Below, piece after piece: positions 6,920 through 14,017 of a stretch of 22,985 nt of DNA (positions within the stretch are counted from its first letter, which is position 1; the number at the start of each line of letters is the position of its first letter). The position numbers and the translations under genes were made by a program. This stretch comes from a virus. The notes under the pieces were generated by a model. It was not told where the DNA came from. It saw only the letters and a program-made list of their open reading frames with translations, and ran no database searches. The stretch spans positions 1-22,985 of the IMG/VR virus record IMGVR_UViG_3300045999_004066. One strand, written 5' to 3'.

Positions 6920-7623
6920 GCGTGCGCGGAGTTGTAGAACTGATCATTGTTCCGCTTTTGGTCAATGGTGTAGTCCTTGAAATGCCACCCGTTGAATCCA
7001 CGGCGGATGCCAATCACGGTCACGATGCCTCCCGAATGCTTGCTGGAGATGGCGACGGAAATGCCGTCAATTCTCACGCCCACGGCGGGCACGTTGCAAG
7101 CCATGACGCGCAGGGATGAAAGCTCAATCGTGCCGAGAAAAAGGGCCGGGATAGTGACGGCACTCTCATTGGCTTTGAAGGTGAGACGTTCGATGAAATA
7201 AGGGCGCGGCGCTTCGAGCGCGGCCATGCCGACGAACATGCCGCCAGCTTCAACGATGGCGAATTTATCGCCGGGCTCGCCGGGTGCTCCGCCGGGGCCG
7301 GGCGGGCCTGGGCCTCCTGTTGGCCCCGTGGGGCCGGGAGGGCCGGGGATGAGATTGTCGGGGCCGTCGGGGCCATACGGACCTAAGTCGCCGGGAGGGC
7401 CGGGCGGGCCGGGTTGATCTGTGCCGGGAGGGCCGGGCGCTCCAAGGTTGCGGAAATCAACGAGCTTGCTGCCGTCATAAATCGTATCGTCCTGCTTCGC
7501 GTTGTAGTAGGTCGTATCGTAGCCGAGCACTCCGCCCACCCATTGAATCATGCGCGCCAGAGCTTCGGCGTGAAGGAGTCCCGGTTTTGGGAATTTGTAT
7601 TGCCGTTGTTGGTCTGCTTTCAT
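6916..7623 (-). CDS. Collagen-like fibre protein 2
   Basis: A 235-residue paralogue of the preceding gene. The N-terminal domain (1-60) is the most diverged ([20 protein letters not shown]), but keeps the Y-K/R start and a helix with I-x-W. Residues 61-119 are Gly-X-Y triplets, including PGPPGPPGD and [14 protein letters not shown], with breaks at GTDQP and GPDNLIP. The C-terminal domain begins [20 protein letters not shown] and ends [20 protein letters not shown] and [11 protein letters not shown], clearly the same family as the first. The collagen tract has nearly the same length as its neighbours, as needed for co-trimers. ATG is in an ATGA overlap. No signal peptide or membrane segment. 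Confidence 0.87.
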   Translation of the reverse strand: MKADQQRQYKFPKPGLLHAEALARMIQWVGGVLGYDTTYYNAKQDDTIYDGSKLVDFRNLGAPGPPGTDQPGPPGPPGDLGPYGPDGPDNLIPGPPGPTGPTGGPGPPGPGGAPGEPGDKFAIVEAGGMFVGMAALEAPRPYFIERLTFKANESAVTIPALFLGTIELSSLRVMACNVPAVGVRIDGISVAISSKHSGGIVTVIGIRRGFNGWHFKDYTIDQKRNNDQFYNSAHA

Positions 7624-8354
7624 GGGCGATGTGCTGCCGCGTAAAACGCATTGTTAGCGCGCATTTGATCGGCTGTAAATCGCGGCCATGCGGCGGACTC
7701 GAATCCGCGACGGATGCCGCAGAGTGTAACGGTGACGGTTACGGGGCTGGAAACTTCGATGAGGATCAATGACGATTCCAACGTGACGGAAACCTTCGCG
7801 GGCTCACTCGTCACCACGCTTTCAATCTTCACATCCGATACCGTGACAAGCCAGCGTTCGTCCATCGCCACGCGCATCATAGATCCTTGGTGCGTGAAAA
7901 TGAGATGATCCCGAAAGAGCGCCTCGCCACATTCCACGGCAGCGAATCCGTAGATTCCAAGATCGTTCTCAACGATGGCCGTCTTTGATTCGTCCCCAGG
8001 TTCGCCGGGAACGCCGGGCAATCCTGGCGGTCCTGCGGGGCCGGGCGGTCCCGCTGGTCCTTCTGGGCCGGGAGGTGAGAACATGCCAGGGATACCGGGG
8101 CCACCTGTCGGGCCGGGCGGGCCATCTGGGCCTGGGACTGGCGAGCCGTCAGGGCCGGGCGGTCCAACGTGCGAAGCCGCTTCGAGTCTATAGTGAGTCG
8201 TGCCGTCCGCCTGCACGGTTGACGACTTCGCGCCTCGAACGTCGATCTTTCCCATCGCTTCCATCTTGGGCGCGAGCCAAGTCAGCCAGTCCTTTAAATC
8301 TCGGACGGTTGCGAAGCCGCGTGTTCTGCGGAGTCGATAGCGAGGGATTGCCAT
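7620..8354 (-). CDS. Collagen-like fibre protein 1
   Basis: A 244-residue protein in three parts. Residues 1-63 are an N-terminal domain ([20 protein letters not shown]), the probable tail-attachment end. Residues 64-121 are Gly-X-Y repeats ([18 protein letters not shown]) with a five-residue break GSPVP and a GMFSPP unit. Residues 122-244 are a beta-rich globular domain ending [20 protein letters not shown] and [11 protein letters not shown]. Proline is frequent in the Y position, the one hydroxylated by prolyl 4-hydroxylases. Gly-X-Y chains trimerise, so it should form a rod tipped by a receptor-binding or folding head. Two paralogues follow with ATGA overlaps. There is no signal peptide. 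Confidence 0.88.
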   Translation of the reverse strand: MAIPRYRLRRTRGFATVRDLKDWLTWLAPKMEAMGKIDVRGAKSSTVQADGTTHYRLEAASHVGPPGPDGSPVPGPDGPPGPTGGPGIPGMFSPPGPEGPAGPPGPAGPPGLPGVPGEPGDESKTAIVENDLGIYGFAAVECGEALFRDHLIFTHQGSMMRVAMDERWLVTVSDVKIESVVTSEPAKVSVTLESSLILIEVSSPVTVTVTLCGIRRGFESAAWPRFTADQMRANNAFYAAAHRP

Positions 8355-8366
8355 GATTGGTCAGTC

Positions 8367-8633
8367 TCACAATTCAACGGCTGGGGGCGTGTTCGCGTCG
8401 GGTTTTCCACAGTAGCGGACGAGCGTCCGGCCTTTGCTTTCGATCTCGTCACGGATGACGAGGCCACGGCTCACAAGCTGCGCTTCGACATCGGCGGCGA
8501 ACTGGTCAATGTGGTAGAACCAATGGCCGGGCTGTGCTTGGAAGCCTTTCAAGAGCTTCTGCATCATCTCGCTAATGGGTGGCAGTTCGGGAGATTCGTC
8601 CTTTGGTGCGGCTTTGGGTTTGCTAGTTTTCAT
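8367..8633 (-). CDS. Small unknown tail-region protein
   Basis: An 88-residue hypothetical protein between the distal tail gene and the first collagen gene. The first 20 residues are Lys/Pro-rich and probably disordered (KTSKPKAAPKDESPELPP). A compact alpha/beta part follows (MMQKLLKGFQ, HWFYHIDQFAADVEAQLVSR, GLVIRDEIESKGRTLVRYCG) and resembles a small winged-helix-like or adaptor fold. Three bases separate the upstream TGA from its ATG. It may adapt the collagen fibre to the tail, or be a chaperone for it; nothing in the sequence proves either. Confidence 0.5.
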   Translation of the reverse strand: MKTSKPKAAPKDESPELPPISEMMQKLLKGFQAQPGHWFYHIDQFAADVEAQLVSRGLVIRDEIESKGRTLVRYCGKPDANTPPAVEL

Positions 8634-8636
8634 AGA

Positions 8637-9524
8637 TCAATCGGGGAGCACTTTTTGCTGGAACTCATAAACAACGGACCAGAACCAAACGGACACGCCG
8701 GGCAGTTTCTCGGCAGTGATGGAAGCACGACGCCAGCCGAAAGGCCAATGGTAGCGCACGCTGCCATAGGTCCAGAAATCAAGTTCAGTGAAGGTGGGCG
8801 CATCGTCGGGCGTGAGGTTGCCGGGAATGCCGCCGAATGGAGGCTCCGTCAACGTCACGAATGAATCTGTGACGACGAGCTTGGCAAGCGATATCTCAAC
8901 GGGAACGGAGCCGTGGGCAGAGAGTCCGGTGACGACTTCGCCTTCTTCATTGTAGGACGAGTAGATCGTCCAGTTGCCCTCTGGCGTGATTGTTTGAGCA
9001 GCACACGAAACGCGGCGGGTATAGGGCTTGTCGCCGATGAGTCCGCGAAGCTGAAGGTTGAGAATCTTGTAACCGTCAACGTCCGTATCTTCTTCCGACT
9101 TGTCCATAATGAACATATTCGGGAACTCCGGTGAAACCATATCTGCCGTAGGAGCCGTCGCGCCACGAGCGAAGATGGCATCATTCGGAGTGCGTGTGCC
9201 GATGGTGAGCGCGATGTTATCAAAGCCCTCTGAGGGCGAGGCTTTCGTCTGCGCGAATTTCCGCCACATCTCAGTCGGCGATTTGAATCCCTTGTATTCG
9301 GTGCCGCTGAAAACCCAAACGTCGCCCACCTGTTCAGGCTGAACGTCAGTCGCCTTCATGTGAGGGTAGCCCGGCAGTGACGAGCCGGGGACAACGAAAT
9401 CTTCATCCGCTGAATCGACGGAGTAGATGCACGAATCGAAATCGCGGGCGCGGAGTCTCCAACGCAATCCTCCGATTTGTTCCTCAAGTGCGCCGTATGA
9501 AAGGCATTGTGCGGGTGCTGGCAT
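8637..9524 (-). CDS. Distal tail protein of unknown family
   Basis: A 295-residue protein right after the tape measure, where distal tail, hub or baseplate-initiator proteins are encoded. It is rich in beta-type sequence and aromatic residues: a start with QCLSYGALEEQIGGLRWRLR, middle segments TEYKGFKSPTEMWRKFAQT and GYKILNLQLRGLIGDKPYTR, and a C-terminus heavy in Trp (RYHWPFGWRRASITAEKLPG, VSVWFWSVVYEF). No enzyme motif or carbohydrate-binding signature is obvious. It is translationally coupled to the tape measure by TAATG. The likely role is a minor tail component at the tail tip, inferred from position only. Confidence 0.55.
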   Translation of the reverse strand: MPAPAQCLSYGALEEQIGGLRWRLRARDFDSCIYSVDSADEDFVVPGSSLPGYPHMKATDVQPEQVGDVWVFSGTEYKGFKSPTEMWRKFAQTKASPSEGFDNIALTIGTRTPNDAIFARGATAPTADMVSPEFPNMFIMDKSEEDTDVDGYKILNLQLRGLIGDKPYTRRVSCAAQTITPEGNWTIYSSYNEEGEVVTGLSAHGSVPVEISLAKLVVTDSFVTLTEPPFGGIPGNLTPDDAPTFTELDFWTYGSVRYHWPFGWRRASITAEKLPGVSVWFWSVVYEFQQKVLPD

Positions 9525-11452
9525 TACTGGAAGGCTTTTTCGATGGTTTCACTTGTGGAGTTCGCCCACTTGTCGAGGCGGTCCATTACCTGAGTCAGTG
9601 GCGACTCTGTTTTGACTGCGGCTTGCTCGGCTGGCGCGTTTCCAAAAGCATTGCCAAACTTGGTCTTTTGCGCTGCGTCGATCTCGGCAAAGGAAGAGAA
9701 TCCGCGAGTGGTGGCGGCAGTGGCGTTTGCCCGCGCTTCGTCAACTCGTGTTCCTGCTCGTGTTCGTGCGGCGGCGGCATCGCCTTGGTCTTGTGAGTAT
9801 CCGCGAATCTTTGAGCGTTCGCCGTCTCCGCCGTTCTTTCGAGCTTCGGCTTTCGTCTCGGCGTTCACAAGGCGCTCTGCCATCTTGGCGGCTTCGTCAT
9901 AACCGATGCCGAGTTCATTCATCAGCCGGGTGGTCTGTTCGATGATGTCACGTTCACGTTCGAGCTTCGCAACCTTCGCGTCCTGCCCACGGCTAGCGGC
10001 TTCGGCAATGGCTAGCTCAAGTGCGAATAGCTGCATGGCTTGCTCTTTTGCAGCGACTTCCTCCGCCATCTTGGCCTGTTTCTCGGCTTCCGTTTTATTG
10101 CTTTCTTCGTTGGTTTTCTGAATCGACTTTGAAAGCCTGTCAAGTTCGTCCATTGTTTTTAGACGTTCTTCATTTAGCTTGAAAGCAATCTCTGTGCCTC
10201 CGACTTGCCCGCTGACTGCGTTCAATTCGCGGTCGATTTGAAGAATTTTGGCCTTCACTTTTTCGAGCTTTTCTTCATCCGTTAGACGTGAATCTTCAGT
10301 CTTTTGAAGCTGCGTCCTGAAGCTATCTTCGGCGGCTTTGTTTTTCTCGATGATGGCGCGGGTCGCTTTAATTTCAGCTTCAGCTCGATCATTTGCCGCT
10401 TTGGTTAGAGCGTCTTCGGATGCCGCTAGCGCCTTTTGGATGGCGACGCAAATACGCTCCTCCTCCGCCAGTTTGCGAACGGCGTCAGCAGAGAGTAATT
10501 CGGCCTCGTTGAACTCTTTGACCTCTTGTTTCCAGTCGGAGAGAGCTGGAATGTATTTTGCCAGAGTGTCGCCAGCGAGGTTGGCGGCAACGGCGGCGAA
10601 TTGCCCCACTTCATCAACGACAAATCCAAAACCTTTCCCAAGATCAAAAATAATACCGATTAAACTGCCGACTGATTGGCCGAATCCTTCAGCCTGAATC
10701 CTTGAGTTTTCGAGAGCTTCAGTGGTGTTCTCCATTGGCCCTAAAATGCCTTGAGCAATGCCGGTTCCAATATCGGCAAGACGCGATGTCATTGAGTCTG
10801 TGAGATTGTCCCACTTGCCTTGCAAGCCCACAATGGCGCGAGGAATCTTTTCCAAGCCCTTCACTACGCGGTCGATAAACTCTTCCGATGTGATGCCCAT
10901 CTTTTGCAACTTCTCAGTGTCGGCAGTGCCGAAGACATCCTTCATCACTGTTCGGATTTGAGGCACGCGCTCGGCGATCTGATTGATTTCCTCGGCGCTG
11001 ACTTTGCCCTTACTGGCAATCTGGGACAATGCCAGCGCCACGCCGTCGAGTTCTTCTTTGCCTTTGCCGACGACTGCCAGAGCGTTTCCGAACTCGCGAA
11101 TAGCACGTTCTGACACGCTGGCGGAGATGCCCGCAGAACGCAGGCGGATGTCCGTTTCAACGACTTGAGCGAATCCAAGGCCGGGGTCTTTTGCGAGCGT
11201 GCGTAGTTCGCTCATGCGATCCGTTGCGTCCTCAACGCTGCCGGTCAGGCTTACCATGCCGAGACGCAGTGAGTCGTATTTAACCGTGGCGTCAACGATC
11301 TCACGAACGCCTATAAATCCGACGCCAGCGGCAGCGATGCTGGCAAATGCCGAACGCATCTTTGACGTGGTTGAATCCACGATTGCGCTGGCCTGCCTTG
11401 CACCAGCGGCGAGCCGTGCGTTGTTCCATCCTAGTGTGACTTCTGCGCTCAT
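9524..11452 (-). CDS. Tail tape measure protein
   Basis: A 642-residue protein that sets tail length and is ejected ahead of the DNA. The N-terminal domain (about 45-240) carries the classic tape-measure signature: LRTLAKDPGLGFAQVVETDI, then VALALSQIASKGKVSAEEIN and IAERVPQIRTVMKDVFGTAD, LQKMGITSEEFIDRVVKGLE. A small hydrophobic stretch (SIAAAGVGFIGVREIV) lies near residue 38. From about 310 to 560 it is a long charged coiled coil. At roughly 0.15 nm per residue the tail would be about 95 nm. It follows G/GT directly, as in lambda. Its TAA overlaps the next ATG (TAATG). Confidence 0.92.
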   Translation of the reverse strand: MSAEVTLGWNNARLAAGARQASAIVDSTTSKMRSAFASIAAAGVGFIGVREIVDATVKYDSLRLGMVSLTGSVEDATDRMSELRTLAKDPGLGFAQVVETDIRLRSAGISASVSERAIREFGNALAVVGKGKEELDGVALALSQIASKGKVSAEEINQIAERVPQIRTVMKDVFGTADTEKLQKMGITSEEFIDRVVKGLEKIPRAIVGLQGKWDNLTDSMTSRLADIGTGIAQGILGPMENTTEALENSRIQAEGFGQSVGSLIGIIFDLGKGFGFVVDEVGQFAAVAANLAGDTLAKYIPALSDWKQEVKEFNEAELLSADAVRKLAEEERICVAIQKALAASEDALTKAANDRAEAEIKATRAIIEKNKAAEDSFRTQLQKTEDSRLTDEEKLEKVKAKILQIDRELNAVSGQVGGTEIAFKLNEERLKTMDELDRLSKSIQKTNEESNKTEAEKQAKMAEEVAAKEQAMQLFALELAIAEAASRGQDAKVAKLERERDIIEQTTRLMNELGIGYDEAAKMAERLVNAETKAEARKNGGDGERSKIRGYSQDQGDAAAARTRAGTRVDEARANATAATTRGFSSFAEIDAAQKTKFGNAFGNAPAEQAAVKTESPLTQVMDRLDKWANSTSETIEKAFQ

Positions 11453-11469
11453 GTAATCAGGTTAGACTG

Positions 11470-12257
11470 TCAAAGGCCAAACGACTTGAGGACGCGCTTC
11501 CACCATCGGCCCTCGGCGTTGTCTTCACTTTTAGGCCAGCGCATCTCCGCGCCGCCTTCGAGAAGTAACTGGTGGATGTAGCTCCAGCCTCGCTCTTGCG
11601 GCAGATGGTAGCGGATGAAGTGTTCATTAAGTGCGGGACATGCCCGGCTGACAAGTGAGATGTAAGCGGCACTCGTCGCCGGGCGGGCTAGTTTTTTGAT
11701 TTCTGCGCGTCGTGGCGTTCGCTGGGTTTGGCAATGGCGCGGGTAGTTTGAGCGCGGTTATAGATGTCGTAGAACATGCCCACAGCCATCGTTGCCTCTG
11801 AGTGCGTCACGTTCTCATTCGCCCATGCCCTGATTCGGGTTTCGAGTTCAATGGCGCGATCTTTGCCGGTGAGACGAATCCAGCGAGTGCCGCCGTCTTC
11901 CGTTTCCACTTCCTTCATGCCGGGGATTCCAAGCCAATCGTTCGGCTCATGCGAGAGGAACCAAAGCAGGCGGAGAGCGTCGGGAACCATTGCAAACGGC
12001 TTGCGAATCACTTCATCAAGGGGCGCATCTTCGAGCATCTCGCGATGACGTAGCCAGTCGCCCTCTCGATCAATGGCGAACGGTGCCAACTCCTTGTCCT
12101 TCCAGAAAAAAGGGGCGGCTCCAAAGGCGTTCTGCACTTCCTCCGGCTTGGTGCTTTCGTCGTTGGTAACGCCGTCAATGACCATAATGGGCGCGGCGAT
12201 GGCGGAGGATTCCGACTCGGGAAGGGTGAAGTCTTCTTCGTGTTCTTTGGGTGTCAT
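11470..12257 (-). CDS. Tail assembly chaperone GT (-1 frameshift fusion)
   Basis: A 262-residue fusion: the 189 residues of G plus 73 residues in the -1 frame, read from the codon CTA at 11691 to a TGA at 11470-11472. The extension has well-formed protein sequence (LNEHFIRYHLPQERGWSYIH, then EGGAEMRWPKSEDNAEGRWW) and no start codon of its own that would give this reading, so frameshifting is the natural way to express it. In lambda the T part binds tail-tube subunits while G binds the tape measure. The T-like part ends 17 bases before the tape measure start. The frame, the heptamer and the stem are seen; the shift itself is inferred. Confidence 0.82.
11642..11697 (-). other. Programmed -1 ribosomal frameshift signal
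   Basis: The heptamer A AAA AAC lies at 11697-11691 in register with the G reading frame (TCA AAA AAC TAG). The G stop codon follows at once. After a 6-nt spacer a 7-bp all-GC stem GCCCGGC/GCCGGGC (11684-11678 with 11648-11642) closes a 29-nt loop. Slippery site, 5-9 nt spacer and downstream stem are the three standard parts of a -1 frameshift cassette. The -1 frame is open for 73 codons. Confidence 0.85.
11688..12257 (-). CDS. Tail assembly chaperone G (short, unshifted product)
   Basis: A 189-residue protein ending at TAG immediately after an A AAA AAC heptamer. By position (directly before the tape measure) and by the frameshift arrangement it is the equivalent of lambda gpG, which coats the tape measure protein during tail assembly and is absent from the virion. 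The sequence is acidic at the N-terminus (EHEEDFTLPESES) and helical later (GKDRAIELETRIRAWANENV), with an AMVPDALRLLWFLSHEPNDW segment. It is longer than lambda G (140). The start is fixed by ATGA coupling to the upstream gene. Most ribosomes should make this form, and a minority should shift to make GT. Confidence 0.8.
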   Translation of the reverse strand: MTPKEHEEDFTLPESESSAIAAPIMVIDGVTNDESTKPEEVQNAFGAAPFFWKDKELAPFAIDREGDWLRHREMLEDAPLDEVIRKPFAMVPDALRLLWFLSHEPNDWLGIPGMKEVETEDGGTRWIRLTGKDRAIELETRIRAWANENVTHSEATMAVGMFYDIYNRAQTTRAIAKPSERHDAQKSKN

Positions 12258-13057
12258 GGGATTCTGAGGTGTCGTTTAACTCTGTCCATTGTTCGTCCTT
12301 TGGCCTTGGCGCTGACAAGGGAAGCTCTGCCGGTGCCGGGGGCGCGGATGAGCACAAGAGGTGCCCGCGAGCGCATCATCTCGCCGATGGCGTCACGATT
12401 GATAAGCCCTTGCATCATCCAGAGTAACGGGTGTTCAGGAGACTCGGCCTGCAACCTCTGCGTGCGGACTGCCTGCGCAAGATCGGATGCGACTGCGGGC
12501 GGCATTGTGAGGCTTTGGCCTTGGAAACAAAATAGCGTGTCGGGCGCGTTGCCTTCAAGCCTCGCGATGGGAAAGCCGAGCACACAAAGGCAGGCCGCGA
12601 GCTTCAAATCCCGCGTGCCGAAAAGAGCTGTGCCAGACTTGAGCGACGGCGGAATCTGGCCGGGCACTAGCGCCCATCTCTCCACGCCTTTGACCTTGGT
12701 CAGAACGTGCTCTGTGCCTTTGCACCAAAGCCGTAGAGCGTCGGCAGCTTTGCACGCACGCAGGACATCTAGCGCCGGGTGCGTCGGGTCTTTTTCTTGG
12801 AGCATTCCTTTTTTGAGCAGCCCCAAGACTAGCTGCGTGTTGTGCGACGGCATCGGCGCTTCGCCGTCCGCGTTCGTTGCTCCAATGGCCTCGAAAGGCA
12901 CGGAATCAAGGCCGATGAGCAGCGTCTTCCACGCCTGCCCTGAGAGCTTATCAACGGAGTGATCCAATTTGATCTCAATGCCCAAAACGGAAAGAGCCGC
13001 TCCGAGTTCTACGTTTGTGGTTCGCGTATAAGCCGGAGCGGCTCGATTGATCTTCAT
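12254..13057 (-). CDS. Unknown tail-module protein
   Basis: A 267-residue protein I do not recognise. It is mostly alpha-helical with a predicted mixed core: GAALSVLGIEIKLDHSVDKL near the N-terminus, a middle segment LVLGLLKKGMLQEKD, then LKLAACLCVLGFPIARLEGN, which resembles the N-terminal segment and may reflect an internal duplication (A-x-x-x-x-LG-x-x-I). The C-terminus is basic (SAKAKGRTMDRVKRHLRIP). It stands between the tube candidate and the G chaperone, where lambda has no extra gene. Its TGA overlaps the ATG of G, so it is co-translated with the chaperone. It could be a tail component or an additional assembly factor. Confidence 0.5.
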   Translation of the reverse strand: MKINRAAPAYTRTTNVELGAALSVLGIEIKLDHSVDKLSGQAWKTLLIGLDSVPFEAIGATNADGEAPMPSHNTQLVLGLLKKGMLQEKDPTHPALDVLRACKAADALRLWCKGTEHVLTKVKGVERWALVPGQIPPSLKSGTALFGTRDLKLAACLCVLGFPIARLEGNAPDTLFCFQGQSLTMPPAVASDLAQAVRTQRLQAESPEHPLLWMMQGLINRDAIGEMMRSRAPLVLIRAPGTGRASLVSAKAKGRTMDRVKRHLRIP

Positions 13058-13077
13058 GCTGGGGCTGGAGAAGCGGG

Positions 13078-13473
13078 TTACGCGGTGATGACGAACGGAG
13101 CGTGCGTGATGTTCATGCTCGTCTTGAGGTCTTCTTCAAGGCTCAAGGTTTCTTCAGTGTCGTCCAGCATCATCGTGCCGACTGCGGGGTCCATACCGCG
13201 ACGGGAGGCCGCGAAGTTGACCAAAGCAGTGACGCGAGTGCCGGGATGCTGATCTGCCAAGCCAGCCTGCGTGATGATGAACGCGGTCAGGCTGATGGAA
13301 ACCATCGGGTTGAAATACTCGCGGCGGCGAATGTTGCCGTGACGGTTTTTACGGTCACGAGTCTCACGCGAGGTCTTCGCCTTGAACTCCTCAACGTCGA
13401 GATTCTCCTCGTCTTGGAGATCGTTCAGCGAGTCGGCTGATCCGTGGATGTGAACTGCTGCGGGTGCTGCCAT
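13078..13473 (-). CDS. Tail tube protein candidate (V position)
   Basis: A 131-residue protein. It opens with a flexible acidic segment (DSLNDLQDEENLDVEEFKAK), then a charged stretch (KTSRETRDRKNRHGNIRRRE) and a beta-rich part (NPMVSISLTAFIITQAG, GTRVTALVNFAA, STMNITHAPFVITA-like end). Lambda-like phages place the tube subunit after the completion protein and before G/GT, which fits. At 131 residues it would be a very small tube protein, so it may instead be a minor tail component. The start is ATG without a Shine-Dalgarno motif. I do not recognise a family by sequence. Confidence 0.45.
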   Translation of the reverse strand: MAAPAAVHIHGSADSLNDLQDEENLDVEEFKAKTSRETRDRKNRHGNIRRREYFNPMVSISLTAFIITQAGLADQHPGTRVTALVNFAASRRGMDPAVGTMMLDDTEETLSLEEDLKTSMNITHAPFVITA

Positions 13474-13504
13474 AGTGGTAGGAAGTCAGAGGTTGAAAGG
13501 GTGA

Positions 13505-13993
13505 TTAGGAAGCCGCGCCGGAGACGTGGCCGGGTGCTCTGAAAAAGATGGTCGTTCCAGACTTCACGACGCCAATGACGGTCAAATACCAGCCCGTAGT
13601 CAGGTCGGCACTTGGAGCAATGCCGCCAGCGGTAGCGGACGAAATGAGAATCTGGTTCGCCGTCAAACCGGAGGCAGCGATGACGAGAGCGGGATCATAA
13701 ACGACGTAGGCGATCACCTGCCCGGCGGATGCCGAGTTGACCGCGATTCCGTCGATAACGCGGAGGGCTGCGGCTCCATTGGCGTCGGAGAGCTTGGCCT
13801 TGCCGATGCCCTGAGCGTCAGTATCAGCGGTGTCGAGGTAAACAAGCTGTCCAGCGGTCACGGTTGCGCCTGCCGTTGCGTAACGAATAACGGCGCTCGA
13901 GCTTGGAACCACGTTGGCGGCGGTGATTGAGATGTCGGCAGCTTGGGAGAGCGCGGAGACGGCGAGAAAGAGGGAGAGGAGGAATCGCTTCAT
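13505..13993 (-). CDS. Capsid cement/decoration-like beta protein with signal peptide
   Basis: A 162-residue protein. The body (from residue 19) has the repeat-like pattern ITAANVVPSSSAVIRYATAG, TAGQLVYLDTAD, RVIDGIAVNSASAGQ and SATAGGIAPSADLTTGWYLT, which I know from small phage capsid-cement or DUF2190-like proteins. Unlike those, it begins with a clear Sec signal peptide: MKRF, a hydrophobic stretch LLSLFLAVSAL, then SQA|ADIS as signal peptidase I site. Cleavage would leave about the residues with which ordinary phage homologues begin. There is no internal Met near that junction that could bypass the signal. It lies among tail genes, so a tail-surface role is also possible. TTTGACA sits 16 bases before ATG. 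Confidence 0.6.
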   Translation of the reverse strand: MKRFLLSLFLAVSALSQAADISITAANVVPSSSAVIRYATAGATVTAGQLVYLDTADTDAQGIGKAKLSDANGAAALRVIDGIAVNSASAGQVIAYVVYDPALVIAASGLTANQILISSATAGGIAPSADLTTGWYLTVIGVVKSGTTIFFRAPGHVSGAAS

Positions 13994-14017
13994 ATCGTTT
14001 CGGGAGGTGTGTCAAAT

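Noticed and set aside
6249-8193. Plus-strand ORFs with Gly-Pro-Gly repeats antisense to the collagen genes (6249-6878, 7226-7417, 7975-8193)
   Set aside because: The complement of GGN-CCN-CCN repeats also reads as glycine/proline codons, so collagen-like antisense ORFs arise automatically. They lack flanking domains of their own and run against the coupled minus-strand genes.
11457-11672. 71-residue ORF between the G gene and the tape measure
   Set aside because: It is in a different frame from the -1 extension of G. The -1 frame gives sensible sequence following an in-register slippery site, so this ORF is a shadow.
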